A DNA stretch of 64,000 nucleotides from Bacteroidales bacterium (GCA_024398365.1 JAKSJG010000001.1:1-64000); one strand, 5' to 3'; positions 25,642 to 34,864 are shown, counted from the first letter of the stretch. Numbers and translations are program-made. The notes: generated from the letters alone by a model not told the origin.

Positions 25642-27648
25642 ATGAATTGCGACCTGAATTGTAACGGATGCCCATACGCCGCCGTGGAGGCGGCGCAGCG
25701 CAGCGTCATAGTCGTGGATGTGGTCGGTGACCTCATCCCGGAGGGATCCTTGTGCTTTTCGGAAGCCCCCATGCGCGCCTTCGAGCATCGCGGACACGTG
25801 ATCCGTATGGTGAATTTCTCAGGGGAATTCCATCACATCGGTCGTAAGGTCCTCTCAAGCCGGCCGGACATCGTGCTCAACATAGTGGATGCCACCAGAC
25901 TTGAGACCAGCCTCCAGCTGACGACCAAGCTCATCGACATGGACTCACGCGTGGTTATGGCACTCAGCCGCTATGACGAGCTGCTTGCCACTGACCATTC
26001 ATTGGACATCAAGACTCTGGGCGGTCTTTTCGGCTTCCCTGCCATGGTCTTTGACGGCAGTGAGGAGAGCCTCAGCCGGCTGCTGTCCATCATCGTTGAT
26101 ACTTATGAGACCCAGCTTGACCTGAAAAAGCATATTCATGTCCCTTATGGAGCCGACGTGGATGAGGCCATAGGCAGGATTACCCCACTCATAGCTAAAT
26201 CTCCCGAACTCTCGGCGGCATACCACGACCGTTACATAGCCGTACAGCTGCTGGAGGACCCTGATTATATCAAATCCATCATAGGGGATGACCCTATGGC
26301 GGCGGAGATATCCGGGCAGGCTGCCAGGGAGGCGCAGAAACTTGAGAGAGAATTCGGCCGTACTGCGGCTGAGCTGGTGATAAAGGCCAGGAACGGTTTC
26401 GTGGCCGGTGCCCTCCAGGAGACCATGAAGCATTCCAAGGACAGTTCCGATCACAGTCTGACCCAGAAGATAGATGCGGTGCTGACCAACAAATGGCTCG
26501 GCATGCCGCTCCTTATCGCCGTGCTTTTCGGCGTCTTCGAGGCCACGTTCGCGCTGGGCGCGCATCCTCAGATGTGGATAGAGTCCGGCATCGCGTCGCT
26601 GGCGGAATGGCTTCGCGGGATCTTGCCTCAGGGCTGGCTGTCCAGCATGCTGACCGACGGAGTCGTCCAGGGCGTCGGCGCTGTGCTCGCATTCCTGCCT
26701 AACATAGTGATACTGTTCTTCTTCCTTTCCATATTGGAAGATACTGGATATATGGCCAGAGCGGCCTTCGTGATGGACAAGCTGATGCACAGGATAGGCC
26801 TGCACGGCCGCTCGTTCATACCTATGCTCATCGGTTTCGGATGCAATGTGCCGGCGATAATGGCGGCCCGCTCGATAGAGGACCGCAAGGACAGGACCCT
26901 GACCATGCTCATGATACCGTTCATGTCATGTTCAGCCCGGCTCCCGGTATATCTGCTCTTCATAGGCGCCTTCTTCGCCAGATACAAGGCGCTGATGCTC
27001 CTGCTCATCTACTCGCTTGCTATACTTCTGTCCATCCTCTTTGCCTTCATAATGAAGCGTACGAAGTATTTCCGCAAGGCGGAGGAGGATTATGTGTCGG
27101 AGCTTCCTGACTTCCGCATGCCTACGCTTCGCAATACGGGTGCGCACATCTGGGAGAGGGTGTCTGACTACCTCAAGAAGATATCATCCGTGATACTGCT
27201 CGCATCGGTGATCATCTGGGCGCTGGAGTATTTCCCTGCCGACAGGACTCAGAACGGAGCACTCAAGGAAGAATCGTGCCTGGCACAGATAGGCAGGGCG
27301 ATGGAGCCTGTGATGGAGCCTCTGGGCTTTGACTGGAAAATGAATGTCTGCCTGCTGACCGGCCTCCCAGCCAAAGAGGCCATTGTCAGCACTATGGGCA
27401 TCCTTTATCATACGGAAGACGAGGAATCTCTGGCAAGCACCCTTCAGTCCGAAAGCGGTACGACCCCGGTCGTCGCCCTGGGCTTCATGATGTTCGTGCT
27501 GCTCTATTTCCCTTGCATTGCCACCGTGGCCACACTGAAACGTGAAACGGGCTGGAAATGGGCTGCATTCACGGTAGTCCATTCGCTCGTGCTCGCGTGG
27601 GTGGTCGCCTTCCTCGTAAACACTGTCGGTACCCTGATTTTCCTGTAA
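25642..27648 (+). CDS. feoB: FeoB-like ferrous iron transporter with a degenerate G domain
   Basis: The membrane half (from about residue 285) is a normal FeoB permease with two Gate regions; IGFGCNVPAIMAARSIEDRK, PFMSCSARLPVYLLF and LTGLPAKEAIVSTMG are conserved. The cytoplasmic N-terminal half is odd. It starts MNCDLNCNGC, a CxxxCxxC motif (C3, C7, C10), and then keeps the FeoB stretch RPDIVLNIVDATRLE (74-88), but the GTPase motifs are gone: no GxxxxGK(S/T) P-loop, NFSG (58-61) in place of DxxG, and SRYD (109-112) in place of NxxD. The switch I region is missing. ATG 25642 follows the promoter and fixes the start; upstream codons lie in the promoter. FeoA is neither fused nor adjacent. Its stop overlaps queH (TAATG). 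Confidence 0.88.
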   Translation: MNCDLNCNGCPYAAVEAAQRSVIVVDVVGDLIPEGSLCFSEAPMRAFEHRGHVIRMVNFSGEFHHIGRKVLSSRPDIVLNIVDATRLETSLQLTTKLIDMDSRVVMALSRYDELLATDHSLDIKTLGGLFGFPAMVFDGSEESLSRLLSIIVDTYETQLDLKKHIHVPYGADVDEAIGRITPLIAKSPELSAAYHDRYIAVQLLEDPDYIKSIIGDDPMAAEISGQAAREAQKLEREFGRTAAELVIKARNGFVAGALQETMKHSKDSSDHSLTQKIDAVLTNKWLGMPLLIAVLFGVFEATFALGAHPQMWIESGIASLAEWLRGILPQGWLSSMLTDGVVQGVGAVLAFLPNIVILFFFLSILEDTGYMARAAFVMDKLMHRIGLHGRSFIPMLIGFGCNVPAIMAARSIEDRKDRTLTMLMIPFMSCSARLPVYLLFIGAFFARYKALMLLLIYSLAILLSILFAFIMKRTKYFRKAEEDYVSELPDFRMPTLRNTGAHIWERVSDYLKKISSVILLASVIIWALEYFPADRTQNGALKEESCLAQIGRAMEPVMEPLGFDWKMNVCLLTGLPAKEAIVSTMGILYHTEDEESLASTLQSESGTTPVVALGFMMFVLLYFPCIATVATLKRETGWKWAAFTVVHSLVLAWVVAFLVNTVGTLIFL

Positions 27649-28220
27649 TGGCGACTCCTCTGACATTGAAGCTGGATGTGCCGGTGACTTCCGGCAGGAT
27701 ATTGCTGCATTGCTGCTGTGCGCCTTGCTCCGGTGCTATTCTGGAGTGCATGCTTGCCAACGGCCTGCGGCCTGCGATATTTTTCAGCAATTCGAATATC
27801 TTCCCGGAAGAGGAATATGTCAAGCGTCGCGCCGAGATTGTGCGCTATGCTGCGTTGTTCGGCCTCCAGGTGATAGATGACGAATACAACCATGAATCAT
27901 GGCTTGAGGCTGTGCGTGGTCTGGAGAATGAGCCGGAAAGGGGCGCCAGGTGTACACAGTGTTTCCGCTTCAGGTTGCTCAGAGCGGCGCGATATGCTGC
28001 CGACAACGGATTTGACGTGCTTACTACGACTCTGGCCTCATCACGATGGAAAGATCTGGCACAGGTGGATGCCGCTGGTGAGTGGGCATGCAGTGGCCTG
28101 CCTGTCGTCTGGTGGGGGCAGAACTGGCGCAAGGGCGGCCTGCAGCCACGGCGGGACGAGATAGTTAGAGAGCAGGGCTTCTACAATCAGATCTTCTGCG
28201 GCTGCGAGTTCTGCAAATAA
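27648..28220 (+). CDS. queH: Epoxyqueuosine reductase QueH
   Basis: Carries out the last step of queuosine tRNA modification, reducing epoxyqueuosine to queuosine, using a 4Fe-4S cluster. The signature cysteines are present: HCCCAPC near the start, RCTQCFRFRL in the middle and CGCEFC at the C-terminus. The 190-residue length is normal for QueH (COG1636/DUF208), the non-homologous replacement of cobalamin-dependent QueG. The ATG at 27648 overlaps the feoB stop by one base, so the two are coupled; longer upstream readings run inside feoB and are not real. Confidence 0.92.
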   Translation: MATPLTLKLDVPVTSGRILLHCCCAPCSGAILECMLANGLRPAIFFSNSNIFPEEEYVKRRAEIVRYAALFGLQVIDDEYNHESWLEAVRGLENEPERGARCTQCFRFRLLRAARYAADNGFDVLTTTLASSRWKDLAQVDAAGEWACSGLPVVWWGQNWRKGGLQPRRDEIVREQGFYNQIFCGCEFCK

Positions 28221-28222
28221 AA

Positions 28223-28256
28223 AAAAAGACCGGTCAGTTGACTGACCGGTCTTTTT
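28223..28256. terminator. Bidirectional terminator between queH and ompA
   Basis: AAAAAGACCGGTCAGT and ACTGACCGGTCTTTTT form a perfect 16-bp stem with a two-base centre, giving T tracts in both directions. It serves both convergent genes. Confidence 0.9.
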
Positions 28257-28274
28257 ATTGATCAGGATGATATC

Positions 28275-29483
28275 CTAGAAGTTTCTGTTAACGATGCAGA
28301 CTGCAACACGGTTCTCTTCCTGTACTGGGAATGGGTTAGCTGTGTCACCGAACCACTCTGTGATGATTCTGTCCTTAGAGATGCCGGCCTTCTCGATAGC
28401 CTTTGCAACCTTGGTAGCACGTGCCTTGGAGAGATCCTGGTTGTGTGGGTGTGAACCTGTAGGGAGGTCAGCGTGACCCATTACCTTAACCTTTGCATCC
28501 GGGTTAGCCTTGAGGCACTCTACAACTTCGTCAATCTTGGAGGTCTCGCACTTCCTGATGTTGGTCTTGTCAAGGAGGAAGTAAACGTTGCGGCTAAGGA
28601 GATCCTTTGCAGCTTCTTCAGCGGCAGCCTTCTCAGCGGCAGCCTTCTCAGCGGCAGCTTTTTCAGCAGCAGCCTTCTCAGCAGCGGCCTTCTCGGCAGC
28701 GGCCTTTTCAGCAGCGGCCTTTTCAGCAGCAGCCTTCTCAGCAGCGATTCTGTCCTTCTCAGCCTTCTCAGCAGCGAGGCGTGCAGCTTCTGCAGCGGCA
28801 GCAGCCTGAGCGGCAGCATATCTTGTCTTGTAAGTTTCACCAAGGAAGAACTTGAGACCGAGCTGTGCAGAAAGGTTCCAGTCGAAATCCTTAGGATCGA
28901 AGTCACCCTTCTTTGAGTTCATCTTGTCTGTGAAAGCGTTGTCAGCAACTTCGAGACCGAGGAGAACGCGGTCGCTGAGTCTGAAGTCAACGCCGGCACC
29001 TGCGCGAACGAGGAGAGAAGCAACGCTGTTGTCCCAACGGAGTTCGTCGTTGATCTTACCAGGATATTTCTGCTCGAGAGCCTTTACTTCTTCATTGTCG
29101 AAGCCATAGATACCACCGACACCTACGAATACGTAAGGATTAACTACATGTGGCTTGAAGTTCTTGCCAAAGTCAGCGAGGTTGAAAGTAGCGTCGAGAG
29201 CGCCCTGACCATACTTGAACTTGTAACCTTCATCAGGCATTGACATCCAGCCCTTACCCTGGATACCATTGAAGTTGCCGCGGAGACCGAACCAAGGGTT
29301 GATCTGATAGCCAACGTTAAGGGATCCTGTAGGGGAGATGAGGTTCTTGAATGTTGATTCACCGGCAGTGTACTGTGCACCGCCCTGTACGCCGAGATAC
29401 CAGCCTGGTACGAACTCATAGTTCTGAGCACCAGCAGAAAGGCATGCCATGAGGGCAGCGGCGATTACAAAGAGTTTTTTCAT
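28275..29483 (-). CDS. OmpA-family outer membrane protein
   Basis: A 402-residue protein with a signal peptide (cleaved near LSAGAQ), an N-terminal beta-barrel domain (about 21-215, with repeated aromatic-rich strands such as GWYLGVQGGAQY), an Ala/Glu/Lys linker built of eight AEKAA-type units, and a C-terminal OmpA/MotB peptidoglycan-binding domain (VYFLLDKTNIRKCETSKIDEV to ENRVAVCIV). It should tether the outer membrane to the wall. Valine codons are mostly GTA/GTT as in the ribosomal protein genes, which suggests high expression. It has its own promoter and shares a bidirectional terminator with queH. Confidence 0.93.
   Translation of the reverse strand: MKKLFVIAAALMACLSAGAQNYEFVPGWYLGVQGGAQYTAGESTFKNLISPTGSLNVGYQINPWFGLRGNFNGIQGKGWMSMPDEGYKFKYGQGALDATFNLADFGKNFKPHVVNPYVFVGVGGIYGFDNEEVKALEQKYPGKINDELRWDNSVASLLVRAGAGVDFRLSDRVLLGLEVADNAFTDKMNSKKGDFDPKDFDWNLSAQLGLKFFLGETYKTRYAAAQAAAAAEAARLAAEKAEKDRIAAEKAAAEKAAAEKAAAEKAAAEKAAAEKAAAEKAAAEKAAAEEAAKDLLSRNVYFLLDKTNIRKCETSKIDEVVECLKANPDAKVKVMGHADLPTGSHPHNQDLSKARATKVAKAIEKAGISKDRIITEWFGDTANPFPVQEENRVAVCIVNRNF
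28621..28740. repeat. Eight tandem 15-bp repeats coding the OmpA linker
   Basis: Eight consecutive 15-bp units of the type GCGGCAGCCTTCTCA fill exactly 120 bp. Each encodes Glu-Lys-Ala-Ala-Ala on the minus strand. Units differ only at a few third positions. A copy-number change would lengthen or shorten the linker helix in frame. Confidence 0.85.
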
Positions 29484-29539
29484 TCTGATATGATTTAGTT
29501 TATTGTTAATAATAATATTTCGACTATTATTTCAATTTG

Positions 29540-29571
29540 CAATTATACTCAAATTTCTAATAATATACAAA
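29540..29571 (-). promoter_or_regulatory. Promoter of the OmpA-family gene
   Basis: Minus-strand TTTG (29568-29571), a 20-base spacer and TATAATTG (29540-29547, one mismatch). The ATG is 56 bases downstream of the -7 box, so there is a leader of roughly 50 bases. Confidence 0.6.
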
Positions 29572-32500
29572 TTAAATGTCCGTAAACCTGACTGGCTCGA
29601 GGTTCCCGGCGCCGGTTCCGGCGGAAGTGACCTTGACGGTGCAGTTTGCAACGACGCCATCCTTGGTCTTGACGCTGATTGTTGCTGTGCCGGCCTTCAT
29701 AGCTGTGATATTGCCGTTTGCGTCCACATATGCCACGTCAGCCGCTGAAGAAGACCATGTCAGGCCTTTTTCGGCAACGCTGGCAGGTTTAACAGTCGCC
29801 TTGAGGCTGAACTGTTCGCCCGGTTTCATGGTAAGGGAAGTGGTGCTGAGGGTGACGGCTGTCTCGCGTGGGAGTACAGTCATCATAATAGTAGCACTTC
29901 TGGTGATTCCACCGTATTTGTCATTACAGTTGACTGTGATTCTTGCGCTGCCTGCTTTACGGCCTGTGATGATTCCTTCGACAGCGTTGCTTGTTGTCTT
30001 GCCGCACTTCGCGTTGACGATGTCCACGCTGCTTGTGCTTAAATCCCATGATACGCCCTTGTCTGTGGCATCGGCAGGGGTGATGATTGCATGAAGGACG
30101 GCAGACTCACCTACGTATAGGGTTCGAATGTCGTCAAGTATCTTGACGGACCTTACGTGTACATCGGTCGGAGCAGGTGTGTTGGATATCACTGTCACGC
30201 TGATGGAGCAGCTCTTGTTGCTTCCGTCATTTGCTTTGGCTGTGATTGTCGCGGTACCCGGGGCTATGGCGTTGATCTGTCCGTCAGCCTGTACAGTGGC
30301 AACCTTTGTGTTGCTGGATGACCAGGTGAGGGACTTGTCAGTGGCATTGGACGGGGCAACCGTTATACTGACCTTCTTGCCGGTACCCTCCGTTATCGTA
30401 ATGCTGGAGCTTGTCGGAGTGAGCGAGGTGACTGGAACCGGCGCCGGATTGACGGTGACGGTACAGCTTGCACTGGCGCTGCTGTTGCCGGCTGAACTTA
30501 CGCTTATCGTTGCTGTGCCCGCCTTGATGGCGCTTATCTGTCCGTTGGTGACCTTCACGACAGTTTCATCACTGCTCTTCCAGAGCAATTCCTTGTCGTG
30601 TGCATTGGCTGGCAATACCTTTGCAGAGAGTGTGTCGCTCTTTCCTTCAATTATTGCAATAGCCTTGCGGCTGATGACAACTTCGCTTACAGGTACGAAC
30701 TCTATCACATTGACCTTGATGACACATTCCTTGCCCTGGTCCTTGCTCTTGAGGCTGATCTGGGCATTTCCCGCCTTGAGTGCCTGGATTGAGATGGTTC
30801 CGTCCTGATTGATGGTGACTTTCGCTATCGAACTGTCGCTGGATGTCGCAGTGAAAGTCTTGTCGCTGGCCCTGTCAGGGCTGACTGTCACCTTGACTCC
30901 GGATTCTGTTTCCCCAACGGTGAGTTCCAGTTCGGACTTGCCGGCGCTGATACCGGATACATGGCACTTCACTTCGACACTTGCACTGGCTTTAACACTC
31001 TCGTTACCCTTTACCTTCGCGGTGATTGTGGCCTTGCCTGCCTTTACTGCCGTCACAAGTCCGGTGGAGGATACGGTGGCTATGGCCTTGTCGGAGGATT
31101 CCCAGGTATATGTTGCGGCGTCGGCATCGGTAGGGGTGATATCACTTGTAGAGAGCTGGACCGTCTCGTTTTCGTAAAGTACGTTAGCAGAAGGAGCCAG
31201 TGCAAATGACTTGACAGGGTTGGTAACGCTGACATTGCACTTGCTGTTGAACTTTTTGTCCTTCGAATATACCGTGATTACGCATGTGCCGGACTTGAGG
31301 GCGGTCACCAGACCATCCTGAGATACTTTTGCAACGGATTCATCGGAGGACACCCACTCGGTGACGCTGTCCTCCTCGGAAATACCCTTCGGGGAAAGTG
31401 TGGCCTTGAGAGAGCCGGAATTGCCCTTGATGAGTGAAATCGACTGTTTGTCAAGCTCTATGCCGGTGAGGTGAGCGTAAACATTGATGAGGCAGTGATC
31501 ATCTATCTTGCCGCAGCTGGCTGTGACTGTAGCCTTGCCCGGTTTCATGGCCACTGCTGTTCCGTTGATTACCTGAACGACTGTAGTGTCGCTGCTTGTC
31601 CACTTGATGTTTGCGTCAGTGGCATCTGCAGGTGTGTAACTTATGCCTATTGCGGCGGAAGCTCCCTGATATATGTCAATTTCCTTGGATTTCAGAGAAA
31701 TGCTTGTCAGAGCTGAAGTGACGCGTATTTCACAGCTTGCGGTGAATCCTCCGTCGCAGGATGAAGCGATTATGGTGGCGTGGCCTACAGAAAGTGCTTC
31801 GACCTTGCCGGTGCTGTCAACGGATGCTACATTTTCGTTGGAACTTGTCCACTTGACTCCCGGGAATGTGGCGTTGCCAGGGGTGATGGTAGCCTTGAGG
31901 CTTGCGCTGCTGCCGCAAGGAATCTCATTGCTGGATGCCTTGATGCTGATGCTGGCCACGCGGCTGATAACATGCACTGTGCAGCTTGCTTCCTTGCTGC
32001 CGTCCTTGGTTTTGACAGTTATGACAGCATCGCCGGCCTTCACGCCTGTCACAAGTCCGTTGGCATCAACCTTGGCCACGGCGTTGTCGCTTGATTTCCA
32101 TTCGATATCCTTGTTGTCCGAACGGGCAGGATATACCACAGCCTTGGCCTGTGCTGTGCAACCTTCCTTGACGTATATGTCGGTGGTCTCAAATCTGACT
32201 CCTGTGACCTTGCAGCTGACAGTGACCTTGCATTCTGCAAATACTTCAGGGTCATCTGCGGATGACACCCGGATAGTTGCAGTATTGTCATCGCCGCTGA
32301 CCTGCTTTGAATAGATTTCGCCAAGCTGGTTGACGGTCACAAGTTCTTCATTGCTGCTGGTCCATATCAGTTTGCTGTCATTGTCTGCAGGTTCCACGGT
32401 GGCCTTGAGCAGCACCATCTTGTATTCGTATAACGTTATGTCCGTCTGGTCGAGGGATATGGCTGCCGCAGGATTGGAAATGCTTATCACCACAGACTTC

Positions 32501-33060
32501 ATCATGCCGCCATCGGTCGTGTATGCAGTAAGAGTTGCCTTGCCGGCACCGACAGCCGTTACAAGTCCGTCACTGACTTTGAATACCGTAGTATCTGAAC
32601 TTGTCCATACAATGCTCTGATCAGTGGCATCAGCAGGGGAGATGGCAACTGCCAGCAGTGTGCTGTCGCCTTTCCTGAGGCTGAAGTCCTTCAAGTCTTT
32701 CCCGTCTGTGCCAAGAAGCTCGACTGACTCCACGTGTATGATGTCCTCCAGTACGGTCACTTCACATTTGCTGGTGAATCCTCCGTCATCTGTCTTTGCG
32801 GTGATGTTTGCCATGCCCGGAGCTACTGCCGTTACAACACCGTCAGCGACTGTGGCCACCCTGCTGTCAGAGCTGGCCCATATGACTTTCGCATTCGTGG
32901 CGTCAGAAGGGGATACGGTGGCGGTGAGAGTCGCGTTCTCTCCTATGGCGAGAGTGCATTTCTCAGGATTGATGGTGACGTCTGTCACTATGATCACTGG
33001 TTCAGCGCAGGCGCAAATCATTGCAGCGACAGCTGCCAATATGACTATTATTCTTTTCAT
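29572..33060 (-). CDS. Giant surface lipoprotein with 13 BIG2 immunoglobulin-like repeats
   Basis: A 1162-residue protein: signal peptide with lipobox-like ICAC (cysteine near 18), then 13 consecutive bacterial Ig-like (BIG2) domains of about 80-90 residues with no other domain. Each contains the pattern ATxxxVxWTSSDxxVAxVxxxGxVTAxxAGxATITxxT. The repeats are well diverged from each other, so the array is old. Such rods usually hold an adhesive or enzymatic tip away from the cell, but no tip domain is visible here; the protein ends in a short Gly-rich tail. A strong ribosome site selects ATG 33060 over ATG 33066. It follows the fimbrillin-like gene after 22 bases, probably as one operon. Confidence 0.9.
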   Translation of the reverse strand: MKRIIVILAAVAAMICACAEPVIIVTDVTINPEKCTLAIGENATLTATVSPSDATNAKVIWASSDSRVATVADGVVTAVAPGMANITAKTDDGGFTSKCEVTVLEDIIHVESVELLGTDGKDLKDFSLRKGDSTLLAVAISPADATDQSIVWTSSDTTVFKVSDGLVTAVGAGKATLTAYTTDGGMMKSVVISISNPAAAISLDQTDITLYEYKMVLLKATVEPADNDSKLIWTSSNEELVTVNQLGEIYSKQVSGDDNTATIRVSSADDPEVFAECKVTVSCKVTGVRFETTDIYVKEGCTAQAKAVVYPARSDNKDIEWKSSDNAVAKVDANGLVTGVKAGDAVITVKTKDGSKEASCTVHVISRVASISIKASSNEIPCGSSASLKATITPGNATFPGVKWTSSNENVASVDSTGKVEALSVGHATIIASSCDGGFTASCEIRVTSALTSISLKSKEIDIYQGASAAIGISYTPADATDANIKWTSSDTTVVQVINGTAVAMKPGKATVTASCGKIDDHCLINVYAHLTGIELDKQSISLIKGNSGSLKATLSPKGISEEDSVTEWVSSDESVAKVSQDGLVTALKSGTCVITVYSKDKKFNSKCNVSVTNPVKSFALAPSANVLYENETVQLSTSDITPTDADAATYTWESSDKAIATVSSTGLVTAVKAGKATITAKVKGNESVKASASVEVKCHVSGISAGKSELELTVGETESGVKVTVSPDRASDKTFTATSSDSSIAKVTINQDGTISIQALKAGNAQISLKSKDQGKECVIKVNVIEFVPVSEVVISRKAIAIIEGKSDTLSAKVLPANAHDKELLWKSSDETVVKVTNGQISAIKAGTATISVSSAGNSSASASCTVTVNPAPVPVTSLTPTSSSITITEGTGKKVSITVAPSNATDKSLTWSSSNTKVATVQADGQINAIAPGTATITAKANDGSNKSCSISVTVISNTPAPTDVHVRSVKILDDIRTLYVGESAVLHAIITPADATDKGVSWDLSTSSVDIVNAKCGKTTSNAVEGIITGRKAGSARITVNCNDKYGGITRSATIMMTVLPRETAVTLSTTSLTMKPGEQFSLKATVKPASVAEKGLTWSSSAADVAYVDANGNITAMKAGTATISVKTKDGVVANCTVKVTSAGTGAGNLEPVRFTDI

Positions 33061-33066
33061 ATTCAT

Positions 33067-33073
33067 CCTCCTT
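33067..33073 (-). promoter_or_regulatory. Shine-Dalgarno site deciding the start of the BIG2 gene
   Basis: AAGGAGG on the minus strand directly touches ATG 33066 but is 6 bases from ATG 33060, the proper spacing. This favours ATG 33060. Confidence 0.65.
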
Positions 33074-33082
33074 ACGCGTTCA

Positions 33083-34831
33083 TTACTGTTTGATGCACCT
33101 TACCGAACGGCCTTCAGCCGCACGTGCGCTTGCTGTTATATTGTATGTTCCGTTGTTGACTTCAAGGATGGTAGCGGTTCCGTCCTGTGAGGTGACGGAC
33201 CAGTATCCTCCGATCTCTCCGGCATAATTGATGGCTCCTGTGTTGCAGTCCATATATCCGCATGCTGGATACAGGACGCTGCCGGTACCGGATGCCCAGA
33301 CGGAAGTGCCAGGTATCCTCCAGCCCGCAGGGCAAGGGTCATTGATGGTTTTGCTTGTGCTCCAGGCGCCATTGTCGATGCCGCCGTAATACCAGTCATT
33401 TTCACAGCCGTTGACCATCAGATAGAATGTGGCAGGATTTGCAATGCAGAATTTCTCACTGCCGACCGTGCTGTTATTTCTGGCATAAGACAGAGCTAAT
33501 GTCGATCCCATCCTTATGCCTATCTCCAGATCAGAAGAGCCAAAGAACGGATCCTTCCTTCCCCACTGGTAGTAGAGTCCGGCAGAGAGAGGGTCGTTGG
33601 CTGCCGCTGAAAGTGCGCCGAGATTTCTGTCCATCACTTTTGCCGATCCGCAGCTTATCGCTGAACCGGCTGGGTTGAAGCCGTCGCAGACCCAGATATG
33701 CCAGCTCCATAATATCTGGTCATATTCGTTGAATGCCGCAATGAGAGCATTTCCGTTTCTGAGTGTGGACGGTGTCTTGAAATGTATATATCCATTGTTG
33801 AAACTGCATCTTTCGATCACTTTTCTGGTATCTACTGCAGTTTCTGTATTGTCAGTTTCCCAAAGTACCTTGGCGTAAGCTGCGCTCACGCTTTCCGTAC
33901 TGTTTCCAATCGTAGCCGGAAACTTGAATGTTCCGGCCTTGGAAACGATATAGCAGTTTGCCTTTCCGTTTGTTGAAAGGTCTTCCCCATCCATTGGAGC
34001 ACCGATTGATTCCGGATCGTCGGCATGGCGTATCGTTGAGAAGACGCCTCTGCTTATGGTCACGGATTTTTCACAGGTGCTTGTGATATAAAGTTCATTC
34101 CCCTTGTAGAACTCCAGCACAAAACCATTTGCCAGAGTCTGCGGAATCATTGATATGTAGTAGAACTTGCTTCCGTCATTTCCCATCGCCCCATTGGAAA
34201 CCAGTCTGATTTCCTTCTCACTGGTTTCGGCTGCGGTGACATTGCTGATATTGTCAGCAGCTATCGTGATGTTTATCCCGCCCGCAAGGGATTCATTGTT
34301 CGCTCCCTTGAGGATTACGGATGTTATCCCGGGATTTTCAAGTGTGAACCGGATACCTCCGCACACATTGTTGAATCCCATTTCAGTATTGGCAGATTTT
34401 CCTGCTGAAAGGAAAGCTTCAGGGTCGTAACTGCCCAATACCGCTGTCTGTACAGACGGGATCTCTGTCCTTATGACCGTGCCGTCATAAGAGGCATCTG
34501 CGTTGTAAGGGTAGAGGCCGATATATGACGAACCTTCGCCAGCTGTTCCGCTTTCTGATGCGTCCTTTGTGAAGGTGGCCGTGCTCCCGCTGTCCGTTGT
34601 AGTGTATTTCAATCCAGCGTTGGTGTCGATAAACAGGCTGATTGCATCGCCGCTTACCCATTCAAGTTCTCCTGTCCCTTCATCCTTCAATACGGTTCTG
34701 CTGCCATGTCCTGCGAAGCGCGCATGGATGACCGGTGATATTTCACCTTGCTCAGGTATATCGTTTTGATTGCCGCATCCCGCCATCAGCAGTATTAAAG
34801 GGATTGCAGCCAGTTTCACTTTTCGTACCAT
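33083..34831 (-). CDS. Fimbrillin-like lipoprotein with FISUMP-type C-terminus
   Basis: A 582-residue protein with lipobox MAGC (cysteine near 19). The N-terminal half (about 30-270) looks like a fimbrillin/Mfa-like domain: FAGHGSRTVLKDEGTGELEWVSGDAISLF and a two-lobe beta pattern. The C-terminal half resembles the FISUMP (Fibrobacter major paralogous) fold, with MDRNLGALSAAANDP, GLYYQWGRKDPF, DPCPAGWRIP and GRSVRCIKQ at the end. The combination fits a surface-exposed or pilus-associated protein of Bacteroidales. No assembly genes (such as FimB-like or Mfa3-like) are nearby. The BIG2 gene follows after 22 bases. Confidence 0.82.
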   Translation of the reverse strand: MVRKVKLAAIPLILLMAGCGNQNDIPEQGEISPVIHARFAGHGSRTVLKDEGTGELEWVSGDAISLFIDTNAGLKYTTTDSGSTATFTKDASESGTAGEGSSYIGLYPYNADASYDGTVIRTEIPSVQTAVLGSYDPEAFLSAGKSANTEMGFNNVCGGIRFTLENPGITSVILKGANNESLAGGINITIAADNISNVTAAETSEKEIRLVSNGAMGNDGSKFYYISMIPQTLANGFVLEFYKGNELYITSTCEKSVTISRGVFSTIRHADDPESIGAPMDGEDLSTNGKANCYIVSKAGTFKFPATIGNSTESVSAAYAKVLWETDNTETAVDTRKVIERCSFNNGYIHFKTPSTLRNGNALIAAFNEYDQILWSWHIWVCDGFNPAGSAISCGSAKVMDRNLGALSAAANDPLSAGLYYQWGRKDPFFGSSDLEIGIRMGSTLALSYARNNSTVGSEKFCIANPATFYLMVNGCENDWYYGGIDNGAWSTSKTINDPCPAGWRIPGTSVWASGTGSVLYPACGYMDCNTGAINYAGEIGGYWSVTSQDGTATILEVNNGTYNITASARAAEGRSVRCIKQ

Positions 34832-34864
34832 TACTGCATTGATTTGTGATTATAATATAAAAAA

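Noticed and set aside
27558..27647. A longer N-terminus for QueH
   Set aside because: The extra 30 codons lie inside feoB, and the TAATG junction gives the natural start.
28621..28740. Repeats that could be taken for a CRISPR array
   Set aside because: The 15-bp units have no spacers and encode the OmpA linker; likewise the 9-bp units at 36977-37291 encode collagen triplets. No cas genes are present.
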